DNA of 64,000 bases from NCBI RefSeq assembly GCF_048270265.1, contig NZ_JBLWTD010000003.1, forward strand, positions 62,001 to 126,000. Direction: 5' to 3'. The first letter of the stretch is position 1. Every line of letters starts with the position of its first letter. A model generated the notes under the pieces. That model did no database searches, was not told the DNA's origin, and was given only the letters and a program-made list of their open reading frames with translations. Source of the stretch: Maricaulis sp048270265. Its GTDB lineage: Bacteria; Pseudomonadota; Alphaproteobacteria; Caulobacterales; Maricaulaceae. Position numbers and translations under genes: made by a program. Shown one piece after another: positions 43,106 to 51,856 of this stretch.

Positions 43106-44062
43106 TCAGGGTTGCCCGGGGGCCGGATCGCGGCTGATGGTGCGAAAGCCGATATGTGAGGCGGAGAAGTCCCACTCCTGGGCCTGCCGGGCGGCAGGGC
43201 GGAAGCGGGCGCAGAAATTCGGCGCGCACAGATAGGAGCCGCCGCGGATGGTTCCGGTCGCCGGGTCGGCGCTGAACGGGCTAGAGGTCCATTCCCAGAC
43301 ATTGCCGGTCATGTCGACCAGGCCGAGATCATTGGGCTGGTAACACCCCACCGGCGCCAGACCGGCGAAGCCGTCATCGCCGGTGTCGATCGCCGGAAAG
43401 GGGCCCTGCCAGCTATTGGCGCGCCACTCTCCATCCGGACGGAACTCATCGCCCCATTCGAATTCATGGCCCGCCGCCCCCGCCCGCGCCGCGATCTCCC
43501 ACTCGGCTTCACTCGGCAGTTCGCCGCCAGCCCAGTGCGCATAGGCGAGGGCGTCGGCATAGGCGATGTGAACGACCGGATAGCTGTCCAGCCCGTCGAT
43601 CGAACTGCCCGGCCCATAGGGCGCGCGCCAGGAGGCACCGGGAAGGAAGCTCCACCAATAGCCCTGGCCGGCGCTGACCCCGAACACGGCGGAGCCCGCC
43701 ACCAGAGCGGCCGGGTCAATCCCGGGATAGGCGGCCGGGTCCGGGTCCCTTTCCGCGATGGTGACATAGCCGGTCTCCGCCACGAAGCGGGCGAACTGGG
43801 CGTTGGTGACCTCATGCCGGTCGATCCAGAAGCCAGCCGTTTCCACCTGTATCGGCCCGGTCTCTTCGCGATACTGGCGCGGTGCACCGATCTCGTACCG
43901 GCCGGCCGGAACATGGACGCGGTCATCGGCGGGGATGCTGTCACATTGGTGGGTCGGTGCCGCGGACGACACGGCCTCGCGGTGCGGTAGCAAGAAGGCC
44001 GTGGCTACACCGCCCGATGCCAGCAGCGCTGCGGCGGCGCCCAGTTTCCAGACCTGCATCAT
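43106..44062 (-). CDS. Formylglycine-generating enzyme (SUMF1/FGE family) with N-terminal membrane/export segment
   Basis: A 318-residue FGE-sulfatase-domain protein that would convert the active-site Cys of sulfatases to formylglycine. RFVAETGYVTIAER, WSFLPGASWRAPYG, AGGELPSEAEWE, GNVWEWTSSPF and RGGSYLCAPNFCARFR follow the family order. The two copper-binding catalytic cysteines are present (Cys279 and Cys284), unlike in many FGE-like paralogues. A hydrophobic stretch (about residues 7-25) precedes the domain, so the enzyme is probably exported or anchored. ATG 44062 has GGGAGAG upstream. It is the last gene of a five-gene operon containing a sulfatase, its likely client. Confidence 0.9.
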   Translation of the reverse strand: MMQVWKLGAAAALLASGGVATAFLLPHREAVSSAAPTHQCDSIPADDRVHVPAGRYEIGAPRQYREETGPIQVETAGFWIDRHEVTNAQFARFVAETGYVTIAERDPDPAAYPGIDPAALVAGSAVFGVSAGQGYWWSFLPGASWRAPYGPGSSIDGLDSYPVVHIAYADALAYAHWAGGELPSEAEWEIAARAGAAGHEFEWGDEFRPDGEWRANSWQGPFPAIDTGDDGFAGLAPVGCYQPNDLGLVDMTGNVWEWTSSPFSADPATGTIRGGSYLCAPNFCARFRPAARQAQEWDFSASHIGFRTISRDPAPGQP

Positions 44063-44075
44063 CCGCTCTCCCGTC

Positions 44076-45170
44076 TCAACGCCAGCTCTGGAAAGAAACG
44101 CTGTCATCGCCCGCCGGAAGGCTGACGACCATGCCATCCTCGGCGACGCGGATCGGCCCGGAAAAAGCGGTGCCGGCCTCGCCCAGGAAGGCGGCATTGA
44201 GGCTGCGGGTCGGCACGGCGGGCACGACATGATTGAGCACCAGCGCGCGGGCCTGCGCCATTTGCGCTGCCGCCGCCGCCTGTTCCGGTGTCGTATGGTA
44301 ATCGCGGATATCGGTCATGATCGTGTCGAGCCGGTCATTGCCGCGCCGTTGCGCGCCCTCATTGATGATGTCCAGAAGGCGGGGTTGCAGGGCCTCCACG
44401 ACGAGCAGGTCTGACGCTGCCGCGAGAGCCTGGAAGCCGGGCGAGTTGTCGGCCACCAGATCACCGCTCATGACTAGCGAGCGGCCCTGATAGTCGAAGC
44501 GATAGGCCACGGCGGGGCCTGCCGGATCGTGGTCGACGGCGACAGCCCAGATTGTGAGCCCGCCATTTTCCAGCAGTTTTACCGGCGCTGTCTGTTCAAA
44601 ACCGGTTGTCTCGAAAGGTAGCGCGATCATGCCGAAGCCGGAGGGCGGGGCAATGGCCTCGCCGTGATGGCCGGTGCGGTAGGTCGCATCCCGGGCATAG
44701 GCCTGGTTGAAGCCGGCAATGATATCATCGACGCCCGCCGGACCCATGACCGGCAGGGGGTCTGTATGCCCGGTCCCGATCCAGCGCTGCAGGGCGAGAT
44801 CGCCCAAGCCGCCGATATGGTCGGAGTGAAAATGCGTCAGCAGGACCGCCTCGATCTCGCCGGCCGGTATGCCCATGAGCAGCAGGTTTCCGACCGAACC
44901 GGCGCCGGAATCGACGACGAACAAGCGGTCGCCGGCGATAACGACGGCGCAGCTCGGCGCCCGGGACGGGTCGGGCAGGGGCGAACCGGTGCCGCAAAAG
45001 GCCAGGTGCAGGCCGTCGGGCAGGGTGCCGATCCGGTCGAGCGACATCTGGCGGTCCACACGCCGCTCATACAGCGCTGTTGCCAGACGGGTCTGGAAAA
45101 TAGCGGCCAGGCCTGCGAGGACGAGGGCGAGGGCCAGGATGGCGAACAGGGCGCGCTTGAGCAGGGTCAT
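44076..45170 (-). CDS. Metallo-beta-lactamase-fold hydrolase (RNase Z/AtsA arylsulfatase-like)
   Basis: A 364-residue MBL-fold enzyme with an N-terminal membrane or signal segment (about residues 5-24). The zinc motif HFHSDH is at residues 113-118. Further ligands are expected in AVDHDP, MSGD and the late LNHVVP. The FCGTGSPLPDPSRAPSC start and overall length match the branch containing the type III alkyl/aryl sulfatase AtsA as well as RNase Z relatives. In a sulfatase operon a second, zinc-type sulfatase is attractive but not proven. Its start overlaps the upstream gene (ATGA). Confidence 0.82.
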   Translation of the reverse strand: MTLLKRALFAILALALVLAGLAAIFQTRLATALYERRVDRQMSLDRIGTLPDGLHLAFCGTGSPLPDPSRAPSCAVVIAGDRLFVVDSGAGSVGNLLLMGIPAGEIEAVLLTHFHSDHIGGLGDLALQRWIGTGHTDPLPVMGPAGVDDIIAGFNQAYARDATYRTGHHGEAIAPPSGFGMIALPFETTGFEQTAPVKLLENGGLTIWAVAVDHDPAGPAVAYRFDYQGRSLVMSGDLVADNSPGFQALAAASDLLVVEALQPRLLDIINEGAQRRGNDRLDTIMTDIRDYHTTPEQAAAAAQMAQARALVLNHVVPAVPTRSLNAAFLGEAGTAFSGPIRVAEDGMVVSLPAGDDSVSFQSWR

Positions 45171-46498
45171 TGGCGCAGTTCCATCGCCCGCGGCACCGCC
45201 TGGCGAGAGAGTTCGTCCTCGATCTGCCAGAGACGGTCCTGCCCCCAGACGGCGACCTCGCCGGTGTGGAAGGAGGGCACGCCCCACAAATCCAGTCCGA
45301 GCAGGCGTTCGCGATTGGCTTCGGCAACCTCGCGCCAGCTTTCATCTTCGAGTGCTGCCTTGGCAGCGCCCCACTCCAGACCGGCACGCTCCACCAGCCG
45401 GCGCAGGCCGCGATCGGAGCCGGCATCGATGCCCTCGGCCCAGACGCCGCGCAGGAAGCTGAGCAGGAAGGCGCGACCCTCGGCCTCGCCCTGTTGCATC
45501 GCATGGTGCAGGACGGCAAGGCCACGCTCGGTCGGGCGTCCGAGCGGGTCACAGACATCGCCAAACGGCAGGCCCAGACGTTCAGCCTCGCGCTTCGCGT
45601 CGAGCATGAAATACACGCCCTTGCGGCGCGGTACCGGCAGGCTTCGCATCACCATTGGCAACACGAAGCGGATCTCGGCCCGCGCATTCCAGCGATCGGC
45701 AAGTGCGAAGGCGCGCTCTATGGCCAGATAGGTGTAGGGGCTGCGCAGTGAGGGATAGATGTCCAGCACGGCGCCGTCGCAATCGCCGCTTGCCTGGCTT
45801 TCCAGCAGCGGCGGGGCAAGCGATGCCGGCGCCTCGCTGGTGCGGCTCGCGCCGAGTTCGGCCAGGCGGGTCTCGAGATAGTGCAGCCGGTCGGCGCCCC
45901 AATACCATTCGCCGGCATAGTACAGGGTGCCGCTCTGGAAATGACCGAGCTGATCGCGCAGGGCCGTGCCGCGTTCCGTGGCTTGCACCGTGACTTTTTC
46001 GCCCGCCTCGCCAAAACCGGCGGCTGCGGCCGTCATGCCGGCTTCGTCCCGGCGCCATAATGCCTCGCCGGTTGCGGTGGCCGCCTGGATGGCATCGCCA
46101 TTGCCCAGGGCTGACGCAATGATCCGGGCGGCGCGCGCTGCGAGTTCCGCGTCCGGTTCGTGGCCGGGATCAATGAAGGGCAGATCGTATTGGCCGGCGA
46201 GGGCGGCCGAGTCGCGGCGTGCGTGGCCGGGCAACCGGTCGGGGTCGGGATTGACGTCAGCCGCGGGCGGCGCGGCGAGATGCACTGTGAGTTCGATGTC
46301 GAAACGGTCACACAATGCCGCGGCCAGAGGTGCCATCAAGGCGCAGACCGGGTCGGCCGGGCGATGGAAATAGTGGACGTGATGCGGCTCGCCGAGGCGT
46401 TGGCGCTTCGCTTCAGCGCGCTTGCGCCGGCGTTCGCGCCGATCCGTACTCGTCAGCGCGCGATAGACTTGTCGTCTCAGCCAGACCCGCATCCCCAC
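45167..46498 (-). CDS. DsbA/2-hydroxychromene-2-carboxylate isomerase-like protein
   Basis: A 443-residue protein. The second half (about residues 245-435) matches the DsbA-fold HCCA-isomerase/kappa-GST type: LDIYPSLRSPYTYLAIERA, then GVYFMLDAKREAERLGLPFG, and a C-terminal WGVPSFHTGEVAVWGQDRL. No CxxC motif is seen, so it is not a disulfide oxidase. The first half looks like a degenerate second copy of the same fold (HYFHRPADPVCALMAPLA). Glutathione-dependent isomerase or transferase activity is possible, in keeping with the GST gene in the operon. Gaps to its neighbours are three bases or less. Confidence 0.78.
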   Translation of the reverse strand: MGMRVWLRRQVYRALTSTDRRERRRKRAEAKRQRLGEPHHVHYFHRPADPVCALMAPLAAALCDRFDIELTVHLAAPPAADVNPDPDRLPGHARRDSAALAGQYDLPFIDPGHEPDAELAARAARIIASALGNGDAIQAATATGEALWRRDEAGMTAAAAGFGEAGEKVTVQATERGTALRDQLGHFQSGTLYYAGEWYWGADRLHYLETRLAELGASRTSEAPASLAPPLLESQASGDCDGAVLDIYPSLRSPYTYLAIERAFALADRWNARAEIRFVLPMVMRSLPVPRRKGVYFMLDAKREAERLGLPFGDVCDPLGRPTERGLAVLHHAMQQGEAEGRAFLLSFLRGVWAEGIDAGSDRGLRRLVERAGLEWGAAKAALEDESWREVAEANRERLLGLDLWGVPSFHTGEVAVWGQDRLWQIEDELSRQAVPRAMELRQ

Positions 46499-46501
46499 CC
46501 C

Positions 46502-48157
46502 TTAATTCGCCCAATTGATGAATTCATCGTCTTCGGTTTTCACTTCCAGGATATTGCGGTCGATATAGACTGGCGGGGCCACCAGGCTTGGCCAGATGGG
46601 TTCAGTCTGCTCTGCGTCGAGCGCATTCAGGGCCGCTGTCAGAACAGCAAGGCGTTCCGGTTCGCGCTCTGCGAGATTGACCTGCTCGGTCGGGTCCTCG
46701 TTGAGATTGAACAGCCAGCTCCGGGGCGGAAGTTCTGAAATCTGCAATTTCCAGCCGTCGCGCAGCAGGACGCGGTAGCGGTCCGAGCGCCAGAACAGGT
46801 CACGGCCCGCCGTTGACGCCGCATCGGCGCCGATCAAGGGCAGGAGGTCGACACCGTCCATCGTCCGGTCCTGCGGCAGGGGCGCGCCCGCCGCCGTGGC
46901 CGCGGTGGCGAAGATGTCGACATGGGTTGCCGGGGCATCGGCGATGGACCCTGCGGGAATCCGGGACGGCCAGCTCAGGAACATCGGCACACGAATGCCG
47001 CCCTCGAAGAAGGTGGCCTTCCAGCCGCGATAGGGGGCGTTGATTTCCGGGAAGCCGATATAGCTGGCGCCCCCATTATCGCTGGAGAAGAGGATCAGCG
47101 TATTGTCGGCCAGACCCTGTTCTTCCAGCGCCGCAGTGATCTCGCCGACGGCGCGATCCGCCGCCCGGATCATTGCGGCATAGACGCGAAGGCGATGATC
47201 CTCGATCTGCGGCAAGGCATCATAATCAGAGCGCAGGGCCTGCAGCGGTGTGTGCGGCGCATTGAGCGCGAAATACATGAAGAAGGGCCGGTTGGCATTG
47301 GCTTCGATCGCCGCGACCGCGTTGTCGGCGAGATAATCGGTCATGTATTGATCGGGATGGAAGCGCGGGCCGCCATTGTGACGGACGGCAAAGTCGAGAT
47401 TGGGCCAGATGAACTGGTCGATCGGATCGAAATCATGGATCGAATTGACGACCTCGGGATCGTCGACATCCATGAACAGGGCCGCGCCGGGCAGGAAGCC
47501 CAGCCATTCGTCGAAACCCTGGTTTTGCGGCCGGAAGGCTTCCGCCGCGCCCAGATGCCACTTGCCGAAGAACATGGTGTGGTAGCCCTGGTCACGCAGG
47601 AGCTCGGCCATGGTGATCTCGCTTGATGGCAGGCCCTGCTCATCAAGAGGGATGGTCTGGCTTTCGCGATCGGCGTGGTAGACGGCCTCTTGCGGGCCGT
47701 AGTCGAACGAGCCGAGCAGCCGGTGGAAGGCGACCGGGGCGGGCGTGAATTCGAAGCCGAACCGGGTCGCGAAACGGCCGGTCATGATCGCTGCCCGCGA
47801 GGGCGCACACGTCGCATTGCCGGCATAGCCATTGGTGAAAATGGCGCCGCGCGCGGCGAGGGCGTCGATATTCGGCGTTTGCAGCAAGCCACCGGCGACG
47901 CCGCCGCCGAAGGTGGAAATATCGTTGATCCCCAGATCATCGACCAGGATGACAATGATGTTGGGCTGGCGCTCGGACGCCGCTGCAGCCGGTATCTGCG
48001 GACCCTGCTCCCACACCACCGGCTGGGTCTCCATGATCGGGTCACGAAGGCGGTTGATGATGCCGGGAATTGCGATCCGGTAGTGCAGGAAGGTTCCGTA
48101 GGCGGCGCCTAGCACACCGACGAAGACGAGAAGCGGGATCCAGAGACGTTTGGTCAT
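46502..48157 (-). CDS. Formylglycine-dependent sulfatase (membrane-anchored)
   Basis: A 551-residue type I sulfatase. The N-terminal hydrophobic segment (about residues 5-24) is a signal anchor. The calcium-binding start NIIVILVDDLGINDIS precedes the modification motif NATCAPSRAAIMTGR, where Cys117 would become formylglycine. GKWHLG, FFMYFALNAPHTP and SSDNGG supply further active-site residues. It would hydrolyse sulfate esters in the periplasm. The CxPSR motif needs a formylglycine-generating enzyme, and one is encoded two genes further along the same operon. The substrate is unknown; no glycoside hydrolases are nearby. Confidence 0.93.
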   Translation of the reverse strand: MTKRLWIPLLVFVGVLGAAYGTFLHYRIAIPGIINRLRDPIMETQPVVWEQGPQIPAAAASERQPNIIVILVDDLGINDISTFGGGVAGGLLQTPNIDALAARGAIFTNGYAGNATCAPSRAAIMTGRFATRFGFEFTPAPVAFHRLLGSFDYGPQEAVYHADRESQTIPLDEQGLPSSEITMAELLRDQGYHTMFFGKWHLGAAEAFRPQNQGFDEWLGFLPGAALFMDVDDPEVVNSIHDFDPIDQFIWPNLDFAVRHNGGPRFHPDQYMTDYLADNAVAAIEANANRPFFMYFALNAPHTPLQALRSDYDALPQIEDHRLRVYAAMIRAADRAVGEITAALEEQGLADNTLILFSSDNGGASYIGFPEINAPYRGWKATFFEGGIRVPMFLSWPSRIPAGSIADAPATHVDIFATAATAAGAPLPQDRTMDGVDLLPLIGADAASTAGRDLFWRSDRYRVLLRDGWKLQISELPPRSWLFNLNEDPTEQVNLAEREPERLAVLTAALNALDAEQTEPIWPSLVAPPVYIDRNILEVKTEDDEFINWAN

Positions 48158-48160
48158 GGC

Positions 48161-48871
48161 CTAGCTCCGATCCTCGCCGGTATTGACGATCGAGCGCGCA
48201 TTTTTCGCGAAGGTCTCGGCGGCGCTTTCGGCGCCCTTCGTCTTCGCGAGCATCTCCGCGAGGTCATAGGGGACGCGGATGCCGGCTGCCGCGGCGGGAC
48301 GTTGCGCGATCTGGTCGATCCAGCGTTGCACATGGGTGAAGGGTGCCAGCTCGACGCCCGACCAGGCGGCGGTGCGCGCCCAGCACCAGTTGGCGATGTC
48401 GGCGATCGAGTATTCACCGGCGAGATATTCATGCTTCTCCAGCTGGCCATCGAGTACGCCAAGCAGGCGGGCCGTCTCGCCCTGGTAGCGCTTGATCGCG
48501 ATGTCGATCTTTTCCGGCATGTAGCGGTAGAAGACATTCGCCTGGCCCATCATCGGACCCAGGCCGCCCATCTGGAACATCAGCCACTGGATGACGCGCG
48601 AGCGCCCTTTCGGGTCAGCAGGCAGGAGTCTGCCGGTCTTTTCGGCGAGATAGATCATGATCGCGCCGCTTTCGAACACGGTGAAATCATCCGCGTCGCG
48701 ATCAAGAATGACCGGAATACGGCCATTTGGGTTCATGGCGAGAAATTCGGGGGTCTTTTGCTCGCCCTGCATCAGGTCGATGGCGTGGACCGTGTAGGGC
48801 AGGCCCAGTTCTTCCAGCGCTACCGAGGCCTTCCAGCCATTCGGGGTGGCTGATGTGTAGAGGTCGATCAT
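48161..48871 (-). CDS. Glutathione S-transferase, nu-class (YfcG/YghU-like)
   Basis: A 236-residue GST. The thioredoxin-like N-terminal domain has the TPNGWKASVALEELGLPY start, and the TPNG signature is typical of YfcG-type nu-class enzymes, which act as disulfide-bond reductases or peroxidases. NPNGRIPVI and FESGAIMIYLAE form the glutathione site, followed by an all-helical C-terminal domain (GEYSIADIANWCWART). First gene of the minus-strand operon leading to the sulfatase and FGE. Its promoter region contains possible TetR operator sites. Confidence 0.9.
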   Translation of the reverse strand: MIDLYTSATPNGWKASVALEELGLPYTVHAIDLMQGEQKTPEFLAMNPNGRIPVILDRDADDFTVFESGAIMIYLAEKTGRLLPADPKGRSRVIQWLMFQMGGLGPMMGQANVFYRYMPEKIDIAIKRYQGETARLLGVLDGQLEKHEYLAGEYSIADIANWCWARTAAWSGVELAPFTHVQRWIDQIAQRPAAAAGIRVPYDLAEMLAKTKGAESAAETFAKNARSIVNTGEDRS

Positions 48872-48915
48872 GTCCCGCTCCCTGTCCCGGCATTTGACAA
48901 GGCCGGTGGTTTCAA

Positions 48916-48946
48916 GTGACGGTATGATATGTCACACTATGCGTCA
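48916..48946. promoter_or_regulatory. possible operator in divergent promoter region
   Basis: Between the divergent GST and membrane-protein genes, GTGAC (48916-48920) and GTCAC (48931-48935) form five-base inverted arms ten bases apart, and TATGATATG overlaps them (48923-48931). A neighbouring ACACTATG also occurs beside the second sulfatase gene at 51805. The TetR gene lies 400 bases away, so this may be its target. Confidence 0.35.
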
Positions 48947-48987
48947 ATTGTTTGCGATGGATGCAAACCCGAAGATCGGAATTGAAC

Positions 48988-49368
48988 ATGCAGCTTGTCC
49001 TGAGAGCCCTCGTCGCTCTGTCCGCCCTCGTCCTTCTTTCGCTGGGCGCCGGTTTCCTGTTCGTGCCCGGCGTGCCGATGGAGCCGCTTGGCCTGAGCGC
49101 GGAAAGCGCCGTGGGCATCAATTTCCTGCGCGGCGATGCTGGCGCCTCGCTGCTCCTGATCGGCGGTCTTGTCGCGCGGGCGGCGATTGCCGGTGACGGC
49201 AACAAGCTGATGATTCCGATCATCTGGGTGATGTTGCTGCTCGGTGGCCGGATCATCGGCATGGCGCTTGATGCGGGCGGGCTGGCGGCGGCGCCCCTGT
49301 TCGTCACCGATTTCGGCCTGATGCTGGTCCTGTTGCTCGGCCGCTGGAAAATGCGGAGCGCTGTGTGA
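48988..49368 (+). CDS. Small four-helix membrane protein (DUF4345-like)
   Basis: A 126-residue inner-membrane protein of about four helices (around residues 3-26, 42-62, 71-94 and 101-120). It has a conserved-looking GINFLRGDAGASLLLIGG stretch similar to the DUF4345 group. Function unknown. It is divergent from the GST-sulfatase operon and its stop overlaps the GTG of the TetR gene, so the two are coupled. ATG 48988 was chosen over an earlier in-frame ATG because it starts directly at the first helix. Confidence 0.75.
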   Translation: MQLVLRALVALSALVLLSLGAGFLFVPGVPMEPLGLSAESAVGINFLRGDAGASLLLIGGLVARAAIAGDGNKLMIPIIWVMLLLGGRIIGMALDAGGLAAAPLFVTDFGLMLVLLLGRWKMRSAV

Positions 49369-50000
49369 CCACAACCGATCCCGTTCCTGCAGGCCTGTCG
49401 ACCGATGGCCGCAAGCGCAGACGCGCTGCGAGCCGCGCCCGTATTGTGACGGCCTTGCTGGAACTGGTCCGGAGCGGTGTGGTTTCGCCGAGTGCGCATG
49501 CGGTCGCCGAGCGTGCGGAAGTCAGCCCGCGCACGGTGTTTCGCTGTTTCCAGGATATGGAATCTCTCAACCGGGAAATCATCCACGCCGTACACCGTGA
49601 ATTCCTGCCCCGGGCCCGGCTCGACCTGTCGACGCCGGACCGGCGCGAGCGCCTGCAGCGGGTGGTAAGAAATCGCGCCTCGATGTTCGAGGACATGACG
49701 CCCTTCCGCCTCGCGGCCGAAGCCCGGCGTCATGGCTCGCCGGCCTTGCAGGGTGATCACGCCTTCCTGGTCGCCACGGAGCGCGAGCGCCTGGCTGCTG
49801 CCGTCAATCCGGACGATGCCCTGGACCCGAAAACCTTCGAGGCCCTGTCGGCGACAACCTGTTTTGACTTCTGGCGCCGGTTGCGCGCCGACCAGGGCCT
49901 GTCCCCCGAGGCTGCGGCCGAGGTGATGCTGGCCGCGGCGCTGGCGATCTTCGACACCGGGCCTGATGCAGGACCGGTGCCTATCGAGGCCGGCGGCTGA
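49365..50000 (+). CDS. TetR-family transcriptional regulator
   Basis: A 211-residue regulator. The N-terminal three-helix DNA-binding domain lies at about residues 20-68, with the helix-turn-helix AVAERAEVSPRTVFRCFQDM. It is followed by a long helical ligand-binding domain that I cannot classify. The GTG start overlaps the preceding membrane-protein stop, so it is co-expressed with it. The last 20 bases overlap the converging sulfatase gene. A role in controlling the divergent GST-sulfatase operon and perhaps the second sulfatase is likely from position. Confidence 0.88.
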   Translation: MTTTDPVPAGLSTDGRKRRRAASRARIVTALLELVRSGVVSPSAHAVAERAEVSPRTVFRCFQDMESLNREIIHAVHREFLPRARLDLSTPDRRERLQRVVRNRASMFEDMTPFRLAAEARRHGSPALQGDHAFLVATERERLAAAVNPDDALDPKTFEALSATTCFDFWRRLRADQGLSPEAAAEVMLAAALAIFDTGPDAGPVPIEAGG

Positions 50001-51759
50001 GCCACCAGCGGATACCGCCCGTGATCAGCCCGATACCAAAGACAAGCACCAGCGCGAATTGCCAGCCGTAGAATTCGAGCTGCCGTTTGAACGCATTGAT
50101 CGAGATCTGGCTGTGGATGTCATAATCCTCCGGCAGATCGAGAACGCCGTTTGTCGCTGCATAGACATGGTAGTCCGCCCGCATGCTGGCGAGAATCTCC
50201 GGGCGCTCGCCGGCCAGGTCACGGGTTTCGCCCGGATCCACCGAGAGATCGAACAACTGCCAGCTGCCATCGCCCCAGGGCGGCATGTTGCGGACCAGTT
50301 TGTAGTCACCCCGGAACAGGGCCGAATTGCCGGAGACCTCGAAACCGACCGCGTCATGGGGCTGGTAGGCGATCTCGGCCTCGCCGGAGATGACGCCGCG
50401 CAGGCTGCGGCCGGTCAGCTCCTCCGTGGCGTGGGAGAGCCCGGCCAGGTCCAGTATGGTTGGCGTGACATCGGTGACATAGCCGGCGGCGCCGCTGCTG
50501 CGACCGGCTTCGATTCCCGGACCGGCGACCAGGAAGGGGACGCGCAGGCCGCCTTCGGAAGCGTAGAATTTGAACAGGTTGAAGGGTGCCGCGGCGGCCA
50601 TGGCCCATTCGGGGCCGATGAAGGCATAGCTGCCCCTCTCGCCCAGGTTTTCGACCTCGCGGCTATAGCCGTGCAGGTTCATCCAGGTCGTGAAGCCGAG
50701 TTCGGCGACCGGATTGCTGGGTTCCGGACCATTGTCGGAGGTGACGATGAAAATGGTATTGTCGAACTGGCCCGTGGCCTCGAGATGCTCGACCAGGCGT
50801 CCGAGATGGTGGTCCATTGCCTCGAGCATGCCGGCATTGACCGCCATCGAGCGGGCATAGAGTTCGCGATCAGCCGCGGACAGGTCAGACCAGGCGCGCA
50901 TCGTGTCCGGCAGAGGCATGGCTTCTGTCGATTCCGGTATCAGGCCCAGATTGATCGCCCGCAGGGTGCGGGCCTGCCGCAAGGTCTCCCATCCGGCCTG
51001 ATAGGTCCCCGCATAATTATCGGTGAATTCGCGCGGGGCCTGGACCGGGATGTGGATCGCCTGGAAAGCGAGATAGGCGAAGAACGGGTCGTCGCTGCCG
51101 GCATCGGTGTCGATATAGTCGATCATCCGGTCGACGAGAAATTCAGAGGAATAGAACTCGTCCGGCAGATGCGTGCGCTGCCCGTCCTCGAACCAGTCGG
51201 CGGTGCGGTAATAGGGCATGTAGGGCGTCTCGTCCCAATTGTCGGCGCCGGAGGCGTCGAGCACGAAGGAACGGTCGAAACCATGGGCGTCGGGCAGCGC
51301 GCCCTCGCCATGGCCGAGATGCCATTTGCCGGTCATATAGGTGCGATATCCGGCCGCCTGCAGCCGGTCGGCGACAGTGACGACGCCCGGTTCGAGATCC
51401 ATGCCATAGCCCGGCTGGCCGCGATGTTCCGGCGGCAGGACTTCGGGAATCGTCGCCAGGCCGGTGCGGTGATTGTCGAGACCGGTCAGAAGCATCGCCC
51501 GCGAGGGCGCGCAGAGCGGCGAGGAATGGTAGTTGGAAAACATCACGCCGCGCCGAGCCAGCCGGTCGATCACCGGCGTGCGCGCCTCGCCGCCATAGAT
51601 CCCGAAATCCATGTAGGCGGCGTCATCGACCAGCACGAGCACAAAATTCGGGCGCCCGGCGGGCTCGACCGGCTCCTGTTGCGCCAGCAGTGCAGGCGTC
51701 GCCATGAGCGAGCCGAGCAGGCACAGCCCGGCCAGAATTCCGCTTGTTCTCGCCCGCAT
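49981..51759 (-). CDS. Formylglycine-dependent sulfatase, C-terminally membrane-anchored
   Basis: A 592-residue type I sulfatase. A signal peptide (ending TPALLAQ) is followed by NFVLVLVDDAAYMDFG and the modification motif SSPLCAPSRAMLLTG with Cys83 as the formylglycine precursor. GKWHLGHGEG and VTSDNGPEP come later. The layout resembles the arylsulfatase A-type family. At the C terminus a hydrophobic helix (LVLVFGIGLITGGIRWWL) with a basic end RRPR should anchor it in the inner membrane with the enzyme in the periplasm. It depends on an FGE, present in the neighbouring operon. ATG 51759 follows GGGGAAG. Confidence 0.93.
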   Translation of the reverse strand: MRARTSGILAGLCLLGSLMATPALLAQQEPVEPAGRPNFVLVLVDDAAYMDFGIYGGEARTPVIDRLARRGVMFSNYHSSPLCAPSRAMLLTGLDNHRTGLATIPEVLPPEHRGQPGYGMDLEPGVVTVADRLQAAGYRTYMTGKWHLGHGEGALPDAHGFDRSFVLDASGADNWDETPYMPYYRTADWFEDGQRTHLPDEFYSSEFLVDRMIDYIDTDAGSDDPFFAYLAFQAIHIPVQAPREFTDNYAGTYQAGWETLRQARTLRAINLGLIPESTEAMPLPDTMRAWSDLSAADRELYARSMAVNAGMLEAMDHHLGRLVEHLEATGQFDNTIFIVTSDNGPEPSNPVAELGFTTWMNLHGYSREVENLGERGSYAFIGPEWAMAAAAPFNLFKFYASEGGLRVPFLVAGPGIEAGRSSGAAGYVTDVTPTILDLAGLSHATEELTGRSLRGVISGEAEIAYQPHDAVGFEVSGNSALFRGDYKLVRNMPPWGDGSWQLFDLSVDPGETRDLAGERPEILASMRADYHVYAATNGVLDLPEDYDIHSQISINAFKRQLEFYGWQFALVLVFGIGLITGGIRWWLSRRPR

Positions 51760-51807
51760 GGCTTCCCCGTCCCGTTATCTCTGTCAGATCATTATTGTGG
51801 CAGACAC

Positions 51808-51816
51808 TATGACATA
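51808..51816. promoter_or_regulatory. possible palindromic operator upstream of sulfatase
   Basis: TATG-A-CATA is a perfect short palindrome about 50 bases upstream of the sulfatase start, within ACACTATGACATAATAT. Related sequence occurs in the GST promoter region and before the TonB receptor gene. Confidence 0.35.
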
Positions 51817-51856
51817 ATATCGGGCGGGACAATCCATGACGTCGCGGACGGCCCCG

